Below are positions 44,524 through 53,281 of a stretch of DNA of 64,000 bases, in pieces. Made by a program: the position numbers and the translations under genes. Under the pieces are notes generated by a model, which did no database searches, was not told where the DNA came from, and was given only the letters and a program-made list of their open reading frames with translations. The stretch lies in contig NZ_JAKFFS010000001.1 of assembly GCF_021502725.1 (NCBI RefSeq), forward strand, positions 1,798,001-1,862,000, given 5' to 3'. Position 1 is the first letter of the stretch; every line of letters starts with the position of its first letter. This DNA is from Dyadobacter sp. CY345. Lineage in GTDB: Bacteria; Bacteroidota; Bacteroidia; Cytophagales; Spirosomataceae.

Positions 44524-45414
44524 TTATTTCAAATGCAAATAAATCATCTCAGAAATTTCAGCTAACATGTTTTTTGTTGTTTTTTCTTCATCCCAGCCTT
44601 TTGATAACAAAACTAATACATATTTTTTTCCGTCAGGCAGGAAAATAATGCCGCTGTCGTGATATACCTTGGATATCGATCCGGTTTTGTGTGCAACTTT
44701 GACTTCTTTTGGTAGTTTACCTGGAATAACATCATTGAATTTTTGATCAAGCAAAATTTTGATCATCGCATCACAGGACTTTTGATCAACAATTTTGCCG
44801 GCCGCAATTCCTTCGAACAATATTCTAAGATCATTGGCTGTGGTCGTATTATTCAAGCCCTTTTGATATGCCTTTGCATCTTCAACACCGCGCAGAATCT
44901 GGATGTCTTTTGCTCCCAGTTCCTTCATCGTTTTTGAGACATTTTCAGCACCAACCAGATCGATGATAATGTTTGTCGCGAAATTGCTGCTCACGATAAT
45001 CATCTCATAGACCAGATCTTTGATCGCCCGTTTTTGCCCAATCTTCCGGTAAAGAAGATGGTCGCTATCCTGAATAGAATCGAGGCTATATAAACTCCCA
45101 TCGACGATACTCTTAAACTCATTTTTTATGATGATTGAGTCCGTCAAAGCGAATTTTCCTTCGGCCGCCTGTTTGAAAACTTCAACCATGACCGGCGTTT
45201 TCATCGTACTTGCCGCATGAAAGGATTCAGATTCATTGATCAGCAGCGATTCCCCGGTCGCAAGATCTTTGAAGGCAACTGCATACGTCCCGGTGTGTTT
45301 TTGAAGTTCAGTCGAGATTTTTTGCCGGAGATCACAAATATTCTGCTTGGGCTGGGCCAATGCAGAAATTTTGACAAAGCAGATTAATACAACCCAAAGG
45401 CACAAATGCTTCAT
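44524..45414 (-). CDS. Class A beta-lactamase-like serine hydrolase, exported
   Basis: A 296-residue exported protein with signal peptide MKHLCLWVVLICFVKISALA-Q. The catalytic S69-T-M-K72 (SXXK) motif, a SSN in place of SDN (VSSNFATN), and HKTGS for the KTG triad are present. The omega-loop is short: the E166-X-X-L-N170 segment reads QKGLN and runs straight into NTTTAND, so the deacylating Glu is not seen. It may act as a peptidase, esterase or weak lactamase; I would not predict resistance from it. It is last in a co-directional run, 3 bases after the epimerase-like gene. Confidence 0.83.
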   Translation of the reverse strand: MKHLCLWVVLICFVKISALAQPKQNICDLRQKISTELQKHTGTYAVAFKDLATGESLLINESESFHAASTMKTPVMVEVFKQAAEGKFALTDSIIIKNEFKSIVDGSLYSLDSIQDSDHLLYRKIGQKRAIKDLVYEMIIVSSNFATNIIIDLVGAENVSKTMKELGAKDIQILRGVEDAKAYQKGLNNTTTANDLRILFEGIAAGKIVDQKSCDAMIKILLDQKFNDVIPGKLPKEVKVAHKTGSISKVYHDSGIIFLPDGKKYVLVLLSKGWDEEKTTKNMLAEISEMIYLHLK

Positions 45415-45417
45415 AAA

Positions 45418-46293
45418 CTATTCTATAATTTCGATAGTGTAGGAAGCAGCAAAGGTCTTTCCGGCCGAAAGACTCAAAATTCCTTCTTTTGTCTCAAAAT
45501 TCTGATCGCTGTCGGCTGTGTCCGCAATGCCCAGCCAGGGTTCAATGCAGACAAAGTTTGCGTTAGGTTTAGCCCAAATCCCCAGGTAGGGAAATCCTGT
45601 GTAGTCAATATGCACCACCTGAGACGACTTTTTGCTTTTCAAACTTACGCTTTTCGAATTTAGATTTTTGAATATCAAAGCGTCGTTATCGAACATTTCA
45701 GGGTCCAGCGGGAGAACATTACTGTTTACAATCATCGGTTTGGTTTTGTTTCCAACCAAACCTCCTTCTGCCAGAAGCCAGGTAGATGCAGTTTCGGTTT
45801 TCGCAAATTCCAGGTAATAATCTTCATAAATCTCGCCATCATTCACCGGACATTTAAACGCAGGATGGCCGCCCAGAGAAAAAAACATCGTTTCCTCACC
45901 ATGATTGATGACTTCATGCGAAACGACGATCTTATTATTTTCCAGTGAAAAGGTGATCATAAACTCAAATTTGTACGGGTAGATCAGCAGCGTTTTTTCG
46001 CTGAATTTTAAACCGTAAGTCAAACTTTTTGCAGTCTCTTCAACCAGTTTCAAATTTGGATTATTTCTAATAAAACCATGTCTCGGCACTTTGTATTCTT
46101 TGCCTTTTATCAAAACAAAACCATTTTTGACAGCACCGATAACCGGGAAAAGTACAGGCGCATAACTACCCCAGATATCGGGGTTAGCATCCCACATGTA
46201 TTCTTTACCCGAAGATTTGGACTGGATCTGACAAAGCTCGGCGCCCAGTTCATTGACGCCTACTGTTAGTATATCGTTTTCTATAGTAGCCAT
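45418..46293 (-). CDS. Aldose 1-epimerase-family protein (YeaD-like)
   Basis: A 291-residue member of the galactose-mutarotase-like superfamily. The N-terminal ELGAELCQIQSKSSGKEYMWDANPDIWG, VPRHGFIRNNPN, and FSLGGHPAFKCPV (catalytic His region) are typical; the terminal Glu base is in FVCIEPWLGIAD. Substrate may be a hexose or hexose phosphate. It is followed by the beta-lactamase-like gene after 3 bases, so the two are surely co-transcribed, and preceded by the aminotransferase 48 bases upstream. Confidence 0.87.
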   Translation of the reverse strand: MATIENDILTVGVNELGAELCQIQSKSSGKEYMWDANPDIWGSYAPVLFPVIGAVKNGFVLIKGKEYKVPRHGFIRNNPNLKLVEETAKSLTYGLKFSEKTLLIYPYKFEFMITFSLENNKIVVSHEVINHGEETMFFSLGGHPAFKCPVNDGEIYEDYYLEFAKTETASTWLLAEGGLVGNKTKPMIVNSNVLPLDPEMFDNDALIFKNLNSKSVSLKSKKSSQVVHIDYTGFPYLGIWAKPNANFVCIEPWLGIADTADSDQNFETKEGILSLSAGKTFAASYTIEIIE

Positions 46294-46341
46294 GATTTTA
46301 TCGATTCATAATGTTGGTATATATGCAAACTAAACTTGAAA

Positions 46342-47550
46342 TTAACCCAATACTTCTAAAATAACAGCGCAGCCCTCACGAATTTGTTCGTCTGTAATTA
46401 TTAAAGGTGGAGCGAGACGCATGGAATTGTCACAAAACAGGAACCAATCGGTGATCACACCGTTTTCAATGCATCTGTCAATGGTTTGCTTCAATGCTTC
46501 AAAAGATTCCATTTCTGCTGCAAGCATAAGTCCTCTTCCGCGCACTTCTTTTATTTTTGGATGTACAAGAAGAGACTTGAAAAGTTCTCCTTTGGCAATG
46601 GCATTTTCCGCCAGATTATCTTTTAAAGTTACTTGCAACGCTGCAAGAGACGCTGCGGAACTTACCGGATGTCCGCCAAATGTGGTAATGTGCCCAAGAA
46701 TCGGATTGTTTTTAAAAACACTCATAATTTGCTGGGAAGCCATAAAAGCACCTATCGGCATACCACCTCCCATACCTTTGGCGCTTAAAAGAATATCCGG
46801 ATAAATATTATATTGTTCAAAAGCCCAAAAAGATCCTGTGCGGCCAAAACCTGTCTGAATTTCGTCAATGATTAATAATGCACCAACCTGCGTGCACCGT
46901 TCCCTTAATGCTTTTACATATTCAAGTGACGGAACCCGGACGCCCGATTCGCCACCAATTATCTCAATAACAACAGCTGCTGTTTTTGAAGTGATATGCT
47001 GTAAATCGTCAAGGTTTCCGTGTATAATATTTTTAATTTCAGGCAAAAGGGGACGGAAACCCCGTTTAAAATGTTCCGCTCCGGAAAGACTTAGTGCGCC
47101 TTGTGTTGCGCCATGGTAAGCATTAAAACAAGAAATAAATTCAGCGCGACCCGTAAATCGTTTCGCGAGCTTCATAGCTCCTTCCACAGCTTCGGTGCCG
47201 GAATTTGTGAAATAGACATTGTCAGTTTTGCCAAATGGAGAAGGCGTTCCGGACTCAATATCCAAGGTGTCTACCAATGCTTTTGCAAGCTGAACTTGCG
47301 TACTTTGAACAAATTCACCGTAAACCAGCAAGTGCATGTGCTTGTCGAGCTGCTTGTGAAGCGCAGCCAAAACTTCCGGATGGCGGTGGCCAACATTACT
47401 TACGCCAATTCCGGAAATTAGATCCAGATATTGTTTGCCGTCCGTATCATACATGTAAACGCCTTCCGCTCGCTCAATTTCCAGTGCAAGCGGGTAATCT
47501 GATGTTTGTGCTAAATGGTCAAAAAAATGTTGTCGGTGTGAAATATGCAT
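46342..47550 (-). CDS. Class III PLP-dependent aminotransferase (ornithine/acetylornithine type)
   Basis: A 402-residue fold-type I aminotransferase. The cofactor site is IDEIQTGFGRTGSFWAFEQY, the Schiff-base lysine is in LLSAKGMGGGMPIGAF, and the phosphate-binding NSGTEAVEGAMKLAKR follows the family pattern. Relatives use ornithine, 4-aminobutyrate, lysine or diamino acids as donors. It lies 68 bases downstream of the second ATP-grasp gene on the same strand, so it may provide an amino-acid building block or process one for the neighbouring ligases. Arg biosynthesis genes are not nearby, which argues against argD. Confidence 0.85.
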   Translation of the reverse strand: MHISHRQHFFDHLAQTSDYPLALEIERAEGVYMYDTDGKQYLDLISGIGVSNVGHRHPEVLAALHKQLDKHMHLLVYGEFVQSTQVQLAKALVDTLDIESGTPSPFGKTDNVYFTNSGTEAVEGAMKLAKRFTGRAEFISCFNAYHGATQGALSLSGAEHFKRGFRPLLPEIKNIIHGNLDDLQHITSKTAAVVIEIIGGESGVRVPSLEYVKALRERCTQVGALLIIDEIQTGFGRTGSFWAFEQYNIYPDILLSAKGMGGGMPIGAFMASQQIMSVFKNNPILGHITTFGGHPVSSAASLAALQVTLKDNLAENAIAKGELFKSLLVHPKIKEVRGRGLMLAAEMESFEALKQTIDRCIENGVITDWFLFCDNSMRLAPPLIITDEQIREGCAVILEVLG

Positions 47551-47618
47551 TTACTGTTCTGTATACTTTTAATAATTTCTATATATCTGATACTTTCAAT
47601 AATTTTAGAAAGTGTGCT

Positions 47619-48812
47619 TTAATCTTCAAAAAAGCATGCAGTTCCGCCAACCCAGGTAAAGTCTTTATTGAACCGGACACCGATCATTTCTCCGCGACTT
47701 AACCTACTTAAACTGGTGATTAATACTGGTCTGGGGGCATTATCAGGCCAGATGTACATCATTCTGATCTCACATTTTACCAATCCGTCCGGTGCCTGAA
47801 CGACAGGTTCATAGACTACTTTTTTTTGCAAAATATAATTATCAGGATCAGGAATATTATCTAAAATTTCGCGCGTTACATGTAGTTGAACACCTGTTCC
47901 AGCGAAAGAAAAGAGGGGTTTCAATACATAATTTTCCAGATCATCAGGAAAATCACCCTGGTAATCAGAGATAAATCTTGTTTCAGGAATATACTTGCTT
48001 TCGAGAAACGGCAACGTAAACTTACTGATCCTGAAAAACCAATTGGGATGGCCAACCCAGGTGATGTCAACATCATCCGTGAAATGGAAGCTGGTTTTCA
48101 AATCGGGATAATTAAGCAGATCGTCGAATATAAGCCGGTTGTAAATCCGCTTTATCTGGATTTTTCGTCCCTCATTTTCGTAGTACAAATTTCGCCCTTC
48201 TTTAATTATTTTGGTATAACACACAGCCTTTACACCCAGCAAATTTTCGGTCAAGGCAAAATCAATTCGTGTTTTTTGCTTTTCAGGAAATATTTCAAGC
48301 AGGATAACCTGCTCCGGATTTTCGCCGGCTAGTATTAATTTTTTCAGTTTGTCTACATAGGCGTTTAAGTCGTTTGCACCGAAGACATAACGGAAATTTT
48401 CCGGGACCGGGAAATTCTCCTTGAATTTTTCCGACAGAAACCCTTGATAGGCGTAAATTGAAGCGAATCCTTGAAGTTCAATTAGTTGTGGAATTAATTC
48501 TCCATTTTGATCTTTGCAAACTGCAAAGTCAATAGCCAGAAATGAGGAATGATCATTCTCTCCCGGAACGTGCTGGTCCGTAGGGATAGCCCGATCGGTT
48601 TTTGTTTTGAAGTCATCGGATACAATGGTATCTATAATCTCCTCACAAGCCTCAATCAATTTATCTTTCAACTCTCTTGGGACAAAAACCGGAGTTTCAG
48701 CTACCCGAAAGTCAAGCGCACCAGGAAAGTCCGAATCGATTGACGCTAAAAAATTTCTATACTTTTCTTCGGTAAAAGACTGATTATAAGCCTGCCGTGC
48801 TTCTTTGTGCAT
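47619..48812 (-). CDS. ATP-grasp-like ligase, motif order suggests circular permutation
   Basis: A 397-residue protein lacking a signal peptide. The C-terminal half has a lysine ATP-binding motif ENYVLKPLFSFAGTGVQLHV (K298) and KCEIRMMYIW. Ahead of this lie LIELQGFASIYAYQG (E112) and the segment IKRIYNRLIFDDL, which resembles the RXIYRR element of circularly permuted ATP-grasp ligases such as the glutathionylspermidine synthase group. The acceptor and product are unknown. It sits 45 bases after the amidotransferase gene and before the aminotransferase in the co-directional cluster. The ATP-grasp call rests on motifs, not on a search. Confidence 0.6.
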   Translation of the reverse strand: MHKEARQAYNQSFTEEKYRNFLASIDSDFPGALDFRVAETPVFVPRELKDKLIEACEEIIDTIVSDDFKTKTDRAIPTDQHVPGENDHSSFLAIDFAVCKDQNGELIPQLIELQGFASIYAYQGFLSEKFKENFPVPENFRYVFGANDLNAYVDKLKKLILAGENPEQVILLEIFPEKQKTRIDFALTENLLGVKAVCYTKIIKEGRNLYYENEGRKIQIKRIYNRLIFDDLLNYPDLKTSFHFTDDVDITWVGHPNWFFRISKFTLPFLESKYIPETRFISDYQGDFPDDLENYVLKPLFSFAGTGVQLHVTREILDNIPDPDNYILQKKVVYEPVVQAPDGLVKCEIRMMYIWPDNAPRPVLITSLSRLSRGEMIGVRFNKDFTWVGGTACFFED

Positions 48813-48857
48813 TTTACTGAATTTAGTTGTCGTGAAGTTGAAGCGATAGATTACAGT

Positions 48858-49706
48858 TTAGACTGGGACAGTCGGAGATACCGGCATTTTGTCCAAGGCA
48901 ATTTTCAGGAATGACGGGATGATTGTGGCCTCCGTCATTCGAATCTTATCCGGATCGTTCAGATGCTCGATCATATCATTGTATTTTGCTTCACCATGAT
49001 TCGCAATGATACTGGTCTTTTTGTCTTCTCTTAAAAAGTAGCGCAGCATTCCCTCAGCGTCTGCTTCCGGATGAAACTGTGTTCCAACGATTTCTTTCGA
49101 GAAACGAATGGCCATTATGGCACGTTCAAGATTTACATGTGGACGAATTTTTTCAAGGCAAAGAATCTTCGCTCCCATGTTATCTATCACCTGCTGGTCA
49201 GGCTGGATAACCTGAAAATCCCTTGAATCAACAATCCAGAAGGGATCGTTCAACAGATTTAAAACCGGATCTTTTCGGCCGCCGGATGTTTTGTGGACAG
49301 GAAATGTTCCGAATGAAGTTTTTCTTCTTCTTCCAACCATTCCAATCTGCCAATGAATACAGGCCATTTGAAAGGAGTGGCAAATCAAAAAGAGGTGTTT
49401 CTTGGTTCTGTTATGTCTGCTTGCATTGTATTCAGTCAGTTTGTCGAGAAACCGGAAAAATTTCCTTTCCCAAGCTTCACCGGTAGGCGACGGGTTTCCC
49501 GGTCCGCCTGTTGAAATGTATGCGTCGAAGTCCATTGCCGGAATTTCCAGTTTCTGGCGCACATCAAAAATCTCGTAACTCAGAGTCAGTGATTCCTTCT
49601 CACCAAATTCGGTGATAATTTTTTTTATACAACGCATCCCCTCATTTTCAAAGCCGTTGTACATATCCAGAATTGCAATCCTGAACTGTTTCTTATCGTT
49701 GTCCAT
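48858..49706 (-). CDS. Class I glutamine amidotransferase-like protein
   Basis: A 282-residue GATase1-fold protein. I use the ATG at 49706 (MDNDKKQFRIAILDMYNGF) since the TTG at 49796 would add 30 odd residues and lies within the preceding hairpin region. The triad is complete: C109 in FLICHSFQMAC, H212 and E214 in GTQFHPEADAEG. An oxyanion-type GGPGNPSPTG precedes. These enzymes free ammonia from glutamine or cleave gamma-glutamyl bonds. It lies between a carboxylate-amine ligase and an ATP-grasp-like gene, so ammonia donation or gamma-glutamyl hydrolysis in that pathway is likely. Confidence 0.82.
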   Translation of the reverse strand: MDNDKKQFRIAILDMYNGFENEGMRCIKKIITEFGEKESLTLSYEIFDVRQKLEIPAMDFDAYISTGGPGNPSPTGEAWERKFFRFLDKLTEYNASRHNRTKKHLFLICHSFQMACIHWQIGMVGRRRKTSFGTFPVHKTSGGRKDPVLNLLNDPFWIVDSRDFQVIQPDQQVIDNMGAKILCLEKIRPHVNLERAIMAIRFSKEIVGTQFHPEADAEGMLRYFLREDKKTSIIANHGEAKYNDMIEHLNDPDKIRMTEATIIPSFLKIALDKMPVSPTVPV

Positions 49707-49800
49707 CTTGTTTTCGGGCCAAAAAGTTGATTGTATTAACCTTGGTATTCCCTTTGTTGTTATATTTAAAAACGCAAATTTCCTGATTTGATTCAATAAA

Positions 49801-49842
49801 AAGAAGAATTCTCTTCGTGCAAGCCAGAAAAGAATTCTTCTT
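49801..49842 (-). terminator. Hairpin between the carboxylate-amine ligase and amidotransferase genes
   Basis: AAGAAGAATTCT (49801-49812) pairs with AGAATTCTTCTT (49831-49842). Read on the minus strand the second arm is followed by a T-rich stretch, so it could terminate or attenuate transcription within the cluster. It splits the run into an upstream three-gene part and a downstream part. Confidence 0.6.
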
Positions 49843-49870
49843 TATTGTCAAAAAACAAAAAAATCCACTT

Positions 49871-50971
49871 TTAAGCGATTCCGATTTTTGTCTCGGAAAC
49901 GATATAATCTACAACTGCTTTCAGGTCATTTGTTTTCTCAAAAACCGCCAATTGCCTGTCAGCTCCGCTTCCCATTTCGAGGATCTGGTGGATGTATTCA
50001 ATTTCGTGCCTGCTCCCGAGTTCATCCACAACATCGTCAATAAATTCGAGCAGCTCAACGACCAGAAGTTTGTAGTCAACTTCCTCTTGTTTTCCGAAAT
50101 CGATTAGTTTTCCCTGAATCCCGTACCTTGCTGCACGCCATTTATTTTCGTTAATCAACATTCGGTGATAAGGACGGAAGCCGAGATTCATACGGTGAAG
50201 TTTATGGATTTTTGCAACCAAAGCCTGCATGATCGCAGCCAGGCAAATGGTTTCATCCGTCCTCATCGGCACATCGCACATCCTGAATTCAATGGTATTA
50301 AAGAAAGGATGAAGCCTGATATCCCACCAGATTTTCTTCCCGTTATCAATACATTTTGTCTTAATCAGGAGGTTCACATATTCATCGTACTCCGCCGCGC
50401 TGGAAAAATAGTCAGGTATACCTGTCCGGGGAAATTTATCAAAAACTTTTGAACGGTAAGATTTAAAACCCGTATTCCTACCACACCAAAAAGGCGAGTT
50501 CGTAGAAAGCGCATAAATGTGCGGAAGAAAGTATCTGACTGCATTCATGATCTCGATTCCCTCATTACGGTTTTCGATACCCACATGCACGTGCAGACCA
50601 AAAATTAAATTACCTCTGGCAACATCACGCATTTCATCGATAATCTCGTCGTAACGCGGATCGGGAGTGATAAGCTGTTCTACCCAATCAGCAAAAGGAT
50701 GTGTTCCCGCTGCCGCCACGTGCAAATTTTGCTTGGCCGCCAGATCCAGAATCATTTTTCGCAGATAAGTTACTTCCTCCCGGGCCTCCTGGATATTGTG
50801 ACAAATGTTTGTACCAACTTCTACTACCGCCTGGTGCATTTCCGCCTTTACCCGTTCTTTCAGCGTTATTTTTCCGTCCTCGACCAGTTTGGACATGTGG
50901 GAACGCAGATTTCTTGTATCGGGATCGATTGTTTGAAATTCCTCTTCAATTCCCAGTGTGAAAGTACGCAT
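49871..50971 (-). CDS. YbdK-type carboxylate-amine ligase (GCS2 family)
   Basis: A 366-residue member of the glutamate-cysteine ligase 2 family. The N-terminus FTLGIEEEFQTID supplies the metal-binding Glu cluster. HVHVGIENRNEGI and the later FNTIEFRMCDVPMRTDE motif are intact. YbdK-type enzymes join an amino group to a carboxylate with ATP, and E. coli YbdK shows weak gamma-glutamyl ligase activity. It lies 29 bases downstream of an ATP-grasp ligase gene and next to an amidotransferase, which points to a small amide-linked product rather than glutathione (no gshB homologue of the standard type is obvious). Confidence 0.9.
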   Translation of the reverse strand: MRTFTLGIEEEFQTIDPDTRNLRSHMSKLVEDGKITLKERVKAEMHQAVVEVGTNICHNIQEAREEVTYLRKMILDLAAKQNLHVAAAGTHPFADWVEQLITPDPRYDEIIDEMRDVARGNLIFGLHVHVGIENRNEGIEIMNAVRYFLPHIYALSTNSPFWCGRNTGFKSYRSKVFDKFPRTGIPDYFSSAAEYDEYVNLLIKTKCIDNGKKIWWDIRLHPFFNTIEFRMCDVPMRTDETICLAAIMQALVAKIHKLHRMNLGFRPYHRMLINENKWRAARYGIQGKLIDFGKQEEVDYKLLVVELLEFIDDVVDELGSRHEIEYIHQILEMGSGADRQLAVFEKTNDLKAVVDYIVSETKIGIA

Positions 50972-51000
50972 ACAATGAAGCTTGGGTTAAATAGTTAGCC

Positions 51001-52326
51001 TTATTTTTTCTTGGTCGCCGTTGTTCCAGCCTTTTTTGCTGACTCAGGCGCAGGAGTTTTCGTTTTACCTGCTTTTTTAACTGGTGCCGGTGCGATAGCC
51101 TTTGCCTCAGCAGGTTTCTTAGCAGGTGTTTTTACTTTGGATTTAATAGCTGCTGGCGAAATCGATTCTGCTTCTTCCTTATTTTCTACTTTTTCTTTCT
51201 TCGGAATGTCTTCAAAAGGAACCGGTGCCGGTGCAGCTTCGGCTTTTGAAGTTTTAGCTACCTGGGCAGCAGGCGCGGAGGACTTAGCTGTCGCCGTTTT
51301 TTTAGGGGCGATTTTTTTGAGTTCAACGGGCTCAGAAACTTCAATTTCTGCGGAAGGTTTTGGTGGAACTAACACCGAAGAAATCGAATCCTTAACGAAA
51401 GTACCCCAGGTCAAATTTGTCTGGCCATCTTTATGTTGCTTGGCCCTGTCAATTGCCATATTCGCGGCAGCTTCTACAACCCATTCAAAATTCTCGGCAC
51501 CAACAGAATTGATATCTGCATCGGGAGCCGGATTGCAAAAATCAATGGCAATAGGAATACCGTCACGAACAGCAAATTCTACGGTATTGAAATCATAGCC
51601 CAAGGCCAGGTTCAACTTTAAGGTGTATTCCTTAACAGTGGCCAGAAGTTTTTCAGCTTCTTCTCCCTGTGCTTTTATTTCGGAAGCGTAGCGCAAATGA
51701 TGCGGATTTCTTGGCTCATAAGGCATGATTAAAACGTCCTTTTGACCGATGCAATAACAACGGAAATAATCTGTAAAATGAATTTCTTCCTGCAACATCA
51801 TGATCAGCTGGCCGGTTTCTTCGTGTTTTCTCCACATATCATGCGGATCGTTTACCTGATATACACTTTTCCAGCCACCACCATCATGTGGTTTCATATA
51901 AGCCGGGAAGCCAATATATTTGAACATTTCTTCCCAGGCCAATGGAAAAGCAAGGTTTCTGAACGAAGTCTCGGAAGTATCCGTCGGGCGCTCTTTTGAA
52001 GGAATCAGAACAGTTTTTGGAACAGGAACTCCAATTTTTTCTGCTAGGGCGTTGTTGAAGAATTTTTCATCAGCACTCCACCAAAAAGGATTATTTATCA
52101 CAGCAGTTCCGCTTAATGCCGCATTTTTAAGGTAAGCCCGATAAAATGGAACATCTTGAGAAATTCGGTCGATAATAACGGCATACTCTGTTGGATCCGC
52201 CTGAACTACTTTTTCTATGGTAACTGCTTCTGCAATAATTCCCTTTTCTCCTTTACTATTGACGCGATCTATAAATGCTTGTGGAAAGGTATTTTCCATT
52301 CCAAAAAGAATGCCTATTTTTTTCAT
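51001..52326 (-). CDS. ATP-grasp ligase with Lys/Ala/Pro-rich histone-H1-like C-terminal tail
   Basis: A 441-residue protein; ATG at 52326 preferred over a TTG at 52332. The ATP-grasp core occupies about 1-320: pre-ATP domain (IGILFGMENTFPQAFID), the lysine K145 in PAYMKPHDGGGWKSVY, the lid-side MLQEEIHFTDYFRCY, and the metal-binding AIDFCNPAPDAD. Residues about 322-441 are a low-complexity tail of Lys, Ala, Pro and Thr repeats (KKTATAK, PAKKPAEAK, PAPVKKAGKTK). The tail is unlike the core and could bind nucleic acid or polyanions, or offer lysines as acceptors; both are speculation. First enzyme after the esterase in the cluster. Confidence 0.83.
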   Translation of the reverse strand: MKKIGILFGMENTFPQAFIDRVNSKGEKGIIAEAVTIEKVVQADPTEYAVIIDRISQDVPFYRAYLKNAALSGTAVINNPFWWSADEKFFNNALAEKIGVPVPKTVLIPSKERPTDTSETSFRNLAFPLAWEEMFKYIGFPAYMKPHDGGGWKSVYQVNDPHDMWRKHEETGQLIMMLQEEIHFTDYFRCYCIGQKDVLIMPYEPRNPHHLRYASEIKAQGEEAEKLLATVKEYTLKLNLALGYDFNTVEFAVRDGIPIAIDFCNPAPDADINSVGAENFEWVVEAAANMAIDRAKQHKDGQTNLTWGTFVKDSISSVLVPPKPSAEIEVSEPVELKKIAPKKTATAKSSAPAAQVAKTSKAEAAPAPVPFEDIPKKEKVENKEEAESISPAAIKSKVKTPAKKPAEAKAIAPAPVKKAGKTKTPAPESAKKAGTTATKKK

Positions 52327-52364
52327 GATCAATTATTGTTAATGAATTATTTACGTATTGTTGA

Positions 52365-53072
52365 TTACATCATTTTACTTAAATACTCAGGAAACATATT
52401 ATTCCAAAGCGGCCAGTCATGTTTTTCCCAACCTCTTATATCAAGCCAGTGATCTATCCCTTTTGAACTCAAAATACCTGACATTTTAATATTACTAGTC
52501 AGACAGATATCCCACTCAGATGTTCCGAGAATTATTTTCATATGGTTAAACCGCCAGCTTTGTTCATTTGGCATAAAATCCACTGGATTGCTAAAATATA
52601 CATTGTCGTCGTAATAGCCATCCATGAAACTTCTTACGTCAAAAGCCCCGCTCATACTAACAAGATAGGCTACCGCGGCTGGGTGTCGAAAGGCAAAATT
52701 TGCTGCATGAAATCCTCCAAAACTGCATCCGCTTACGCCAATCCTATCCACATTGCACTCGTGTTTAATATATGGAACCAATTCGTTGGCCAAAAATTTG
52801 TCATATTGAATGTGGTTCAAAACCCGTGCCTCAGGATTTAGATGTTTGGCATACCAGGAATCGGCGTCCACAGAGTCAATACAGTAAATTTTATATTTTC
52901 CCGATTCCACCAGGCCGCGAACGGATTCCATCAGACCCATGTCCTTTGCCTGGTAATAACGCCCAAGCGTAGTAGGAAATAGTAAAATAGGGTAGCCCCA
53001 ATTTCCGAATACCAACATGTCGATATCACGACCGAGGTGGTGCGAATAGTATTTAATGTGCTTTTCCTCCAA
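52365..53072 (-). CDS. Esterase-D-like alpha/beta hydrolase
   Basis: A hydrolase of about 235 residues. The reading frame extends to a TTG at 53126, but that stretch holds a promoter-like sequence (53126-53097), so I favour a TTG at 53072 just before EEKHIKYYSHHLGRDIDMLVFG; the start is uncertain. The nucleophile is in RIGVSGCSFGGFHAANFAF. The acidic residue is in a SEWDICL segment, and the His is in GWEKHDWPLW. Relatives are annotated as putative esterases. It precedes the ATP-grasp gene by 38 bases on the same strand and heads the amidoligase cluster. No signal peptide. Confidence 0.8.
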   Translation of the reverse strand: MEEKHIKYYSHHLGRDIDMLVFGNWGYPILLFPTTLGRYYQAKDMGLMESVRGLVESGKYKIYCIDSVDADSWYAKHLNPEARVLNHIQYDKFLANELVPYIKHECNVDRIGVSGCSFGGFHAANFAFRHPAAVAYLVSMSGAFDVRSFMDGYYDDNVYFSNPVDFMPNEQSWRFNHMKIILGTSEWDICLTSNIKMSGILSSKGIDHWLDIRGWEKHDWPLWNNMFPEYLSKMM

Positions 53073-53096
53073 AGTGATCTGTTTTAAGTTGTTTCT

Positions 53097-53126
53097 GAAA
53101 TATACGAAACATATTATAACAAGCAA
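53097..53126 (-). promoter_or_regulatory. Candidate promoter of the esterase-amidoligase cluster
   Basis: The minus strand has TTG (53126-53124), 19 bases, then TATATTTC (53104-53097), one mismatch from TAnnTTTG. Transcription would begin near 53090, just upstream of the proposed TTG start at 53072. Confidence 0.4.
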
Positions 53127-53281
53127 ATAATACTGAAAAGAGGTTTTTGAAGGAAAGAAATGTGTTTTTAAGGTTTTCTTTTAATAGTTATAAATGAGAA
53201 CTTCTGGTTTGAAATTTACTTTCGGATTAATAAATAACGGGAGACTTATGAAAAACTTTCAATCATAATTGAGACCATTTC

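Noticed and set aside
44524..45414. Antibiotic resistance gene
   Set aside because: The class A fold is present but the deacylation Glu and normal omega-loop are not, so a resistance role is not supported.
46342..47550. argD of arginine biosynthesis
   Set aside because: No other arg genes are in the window and the gene sits in the amidoligase run, so the specific name is not justified.
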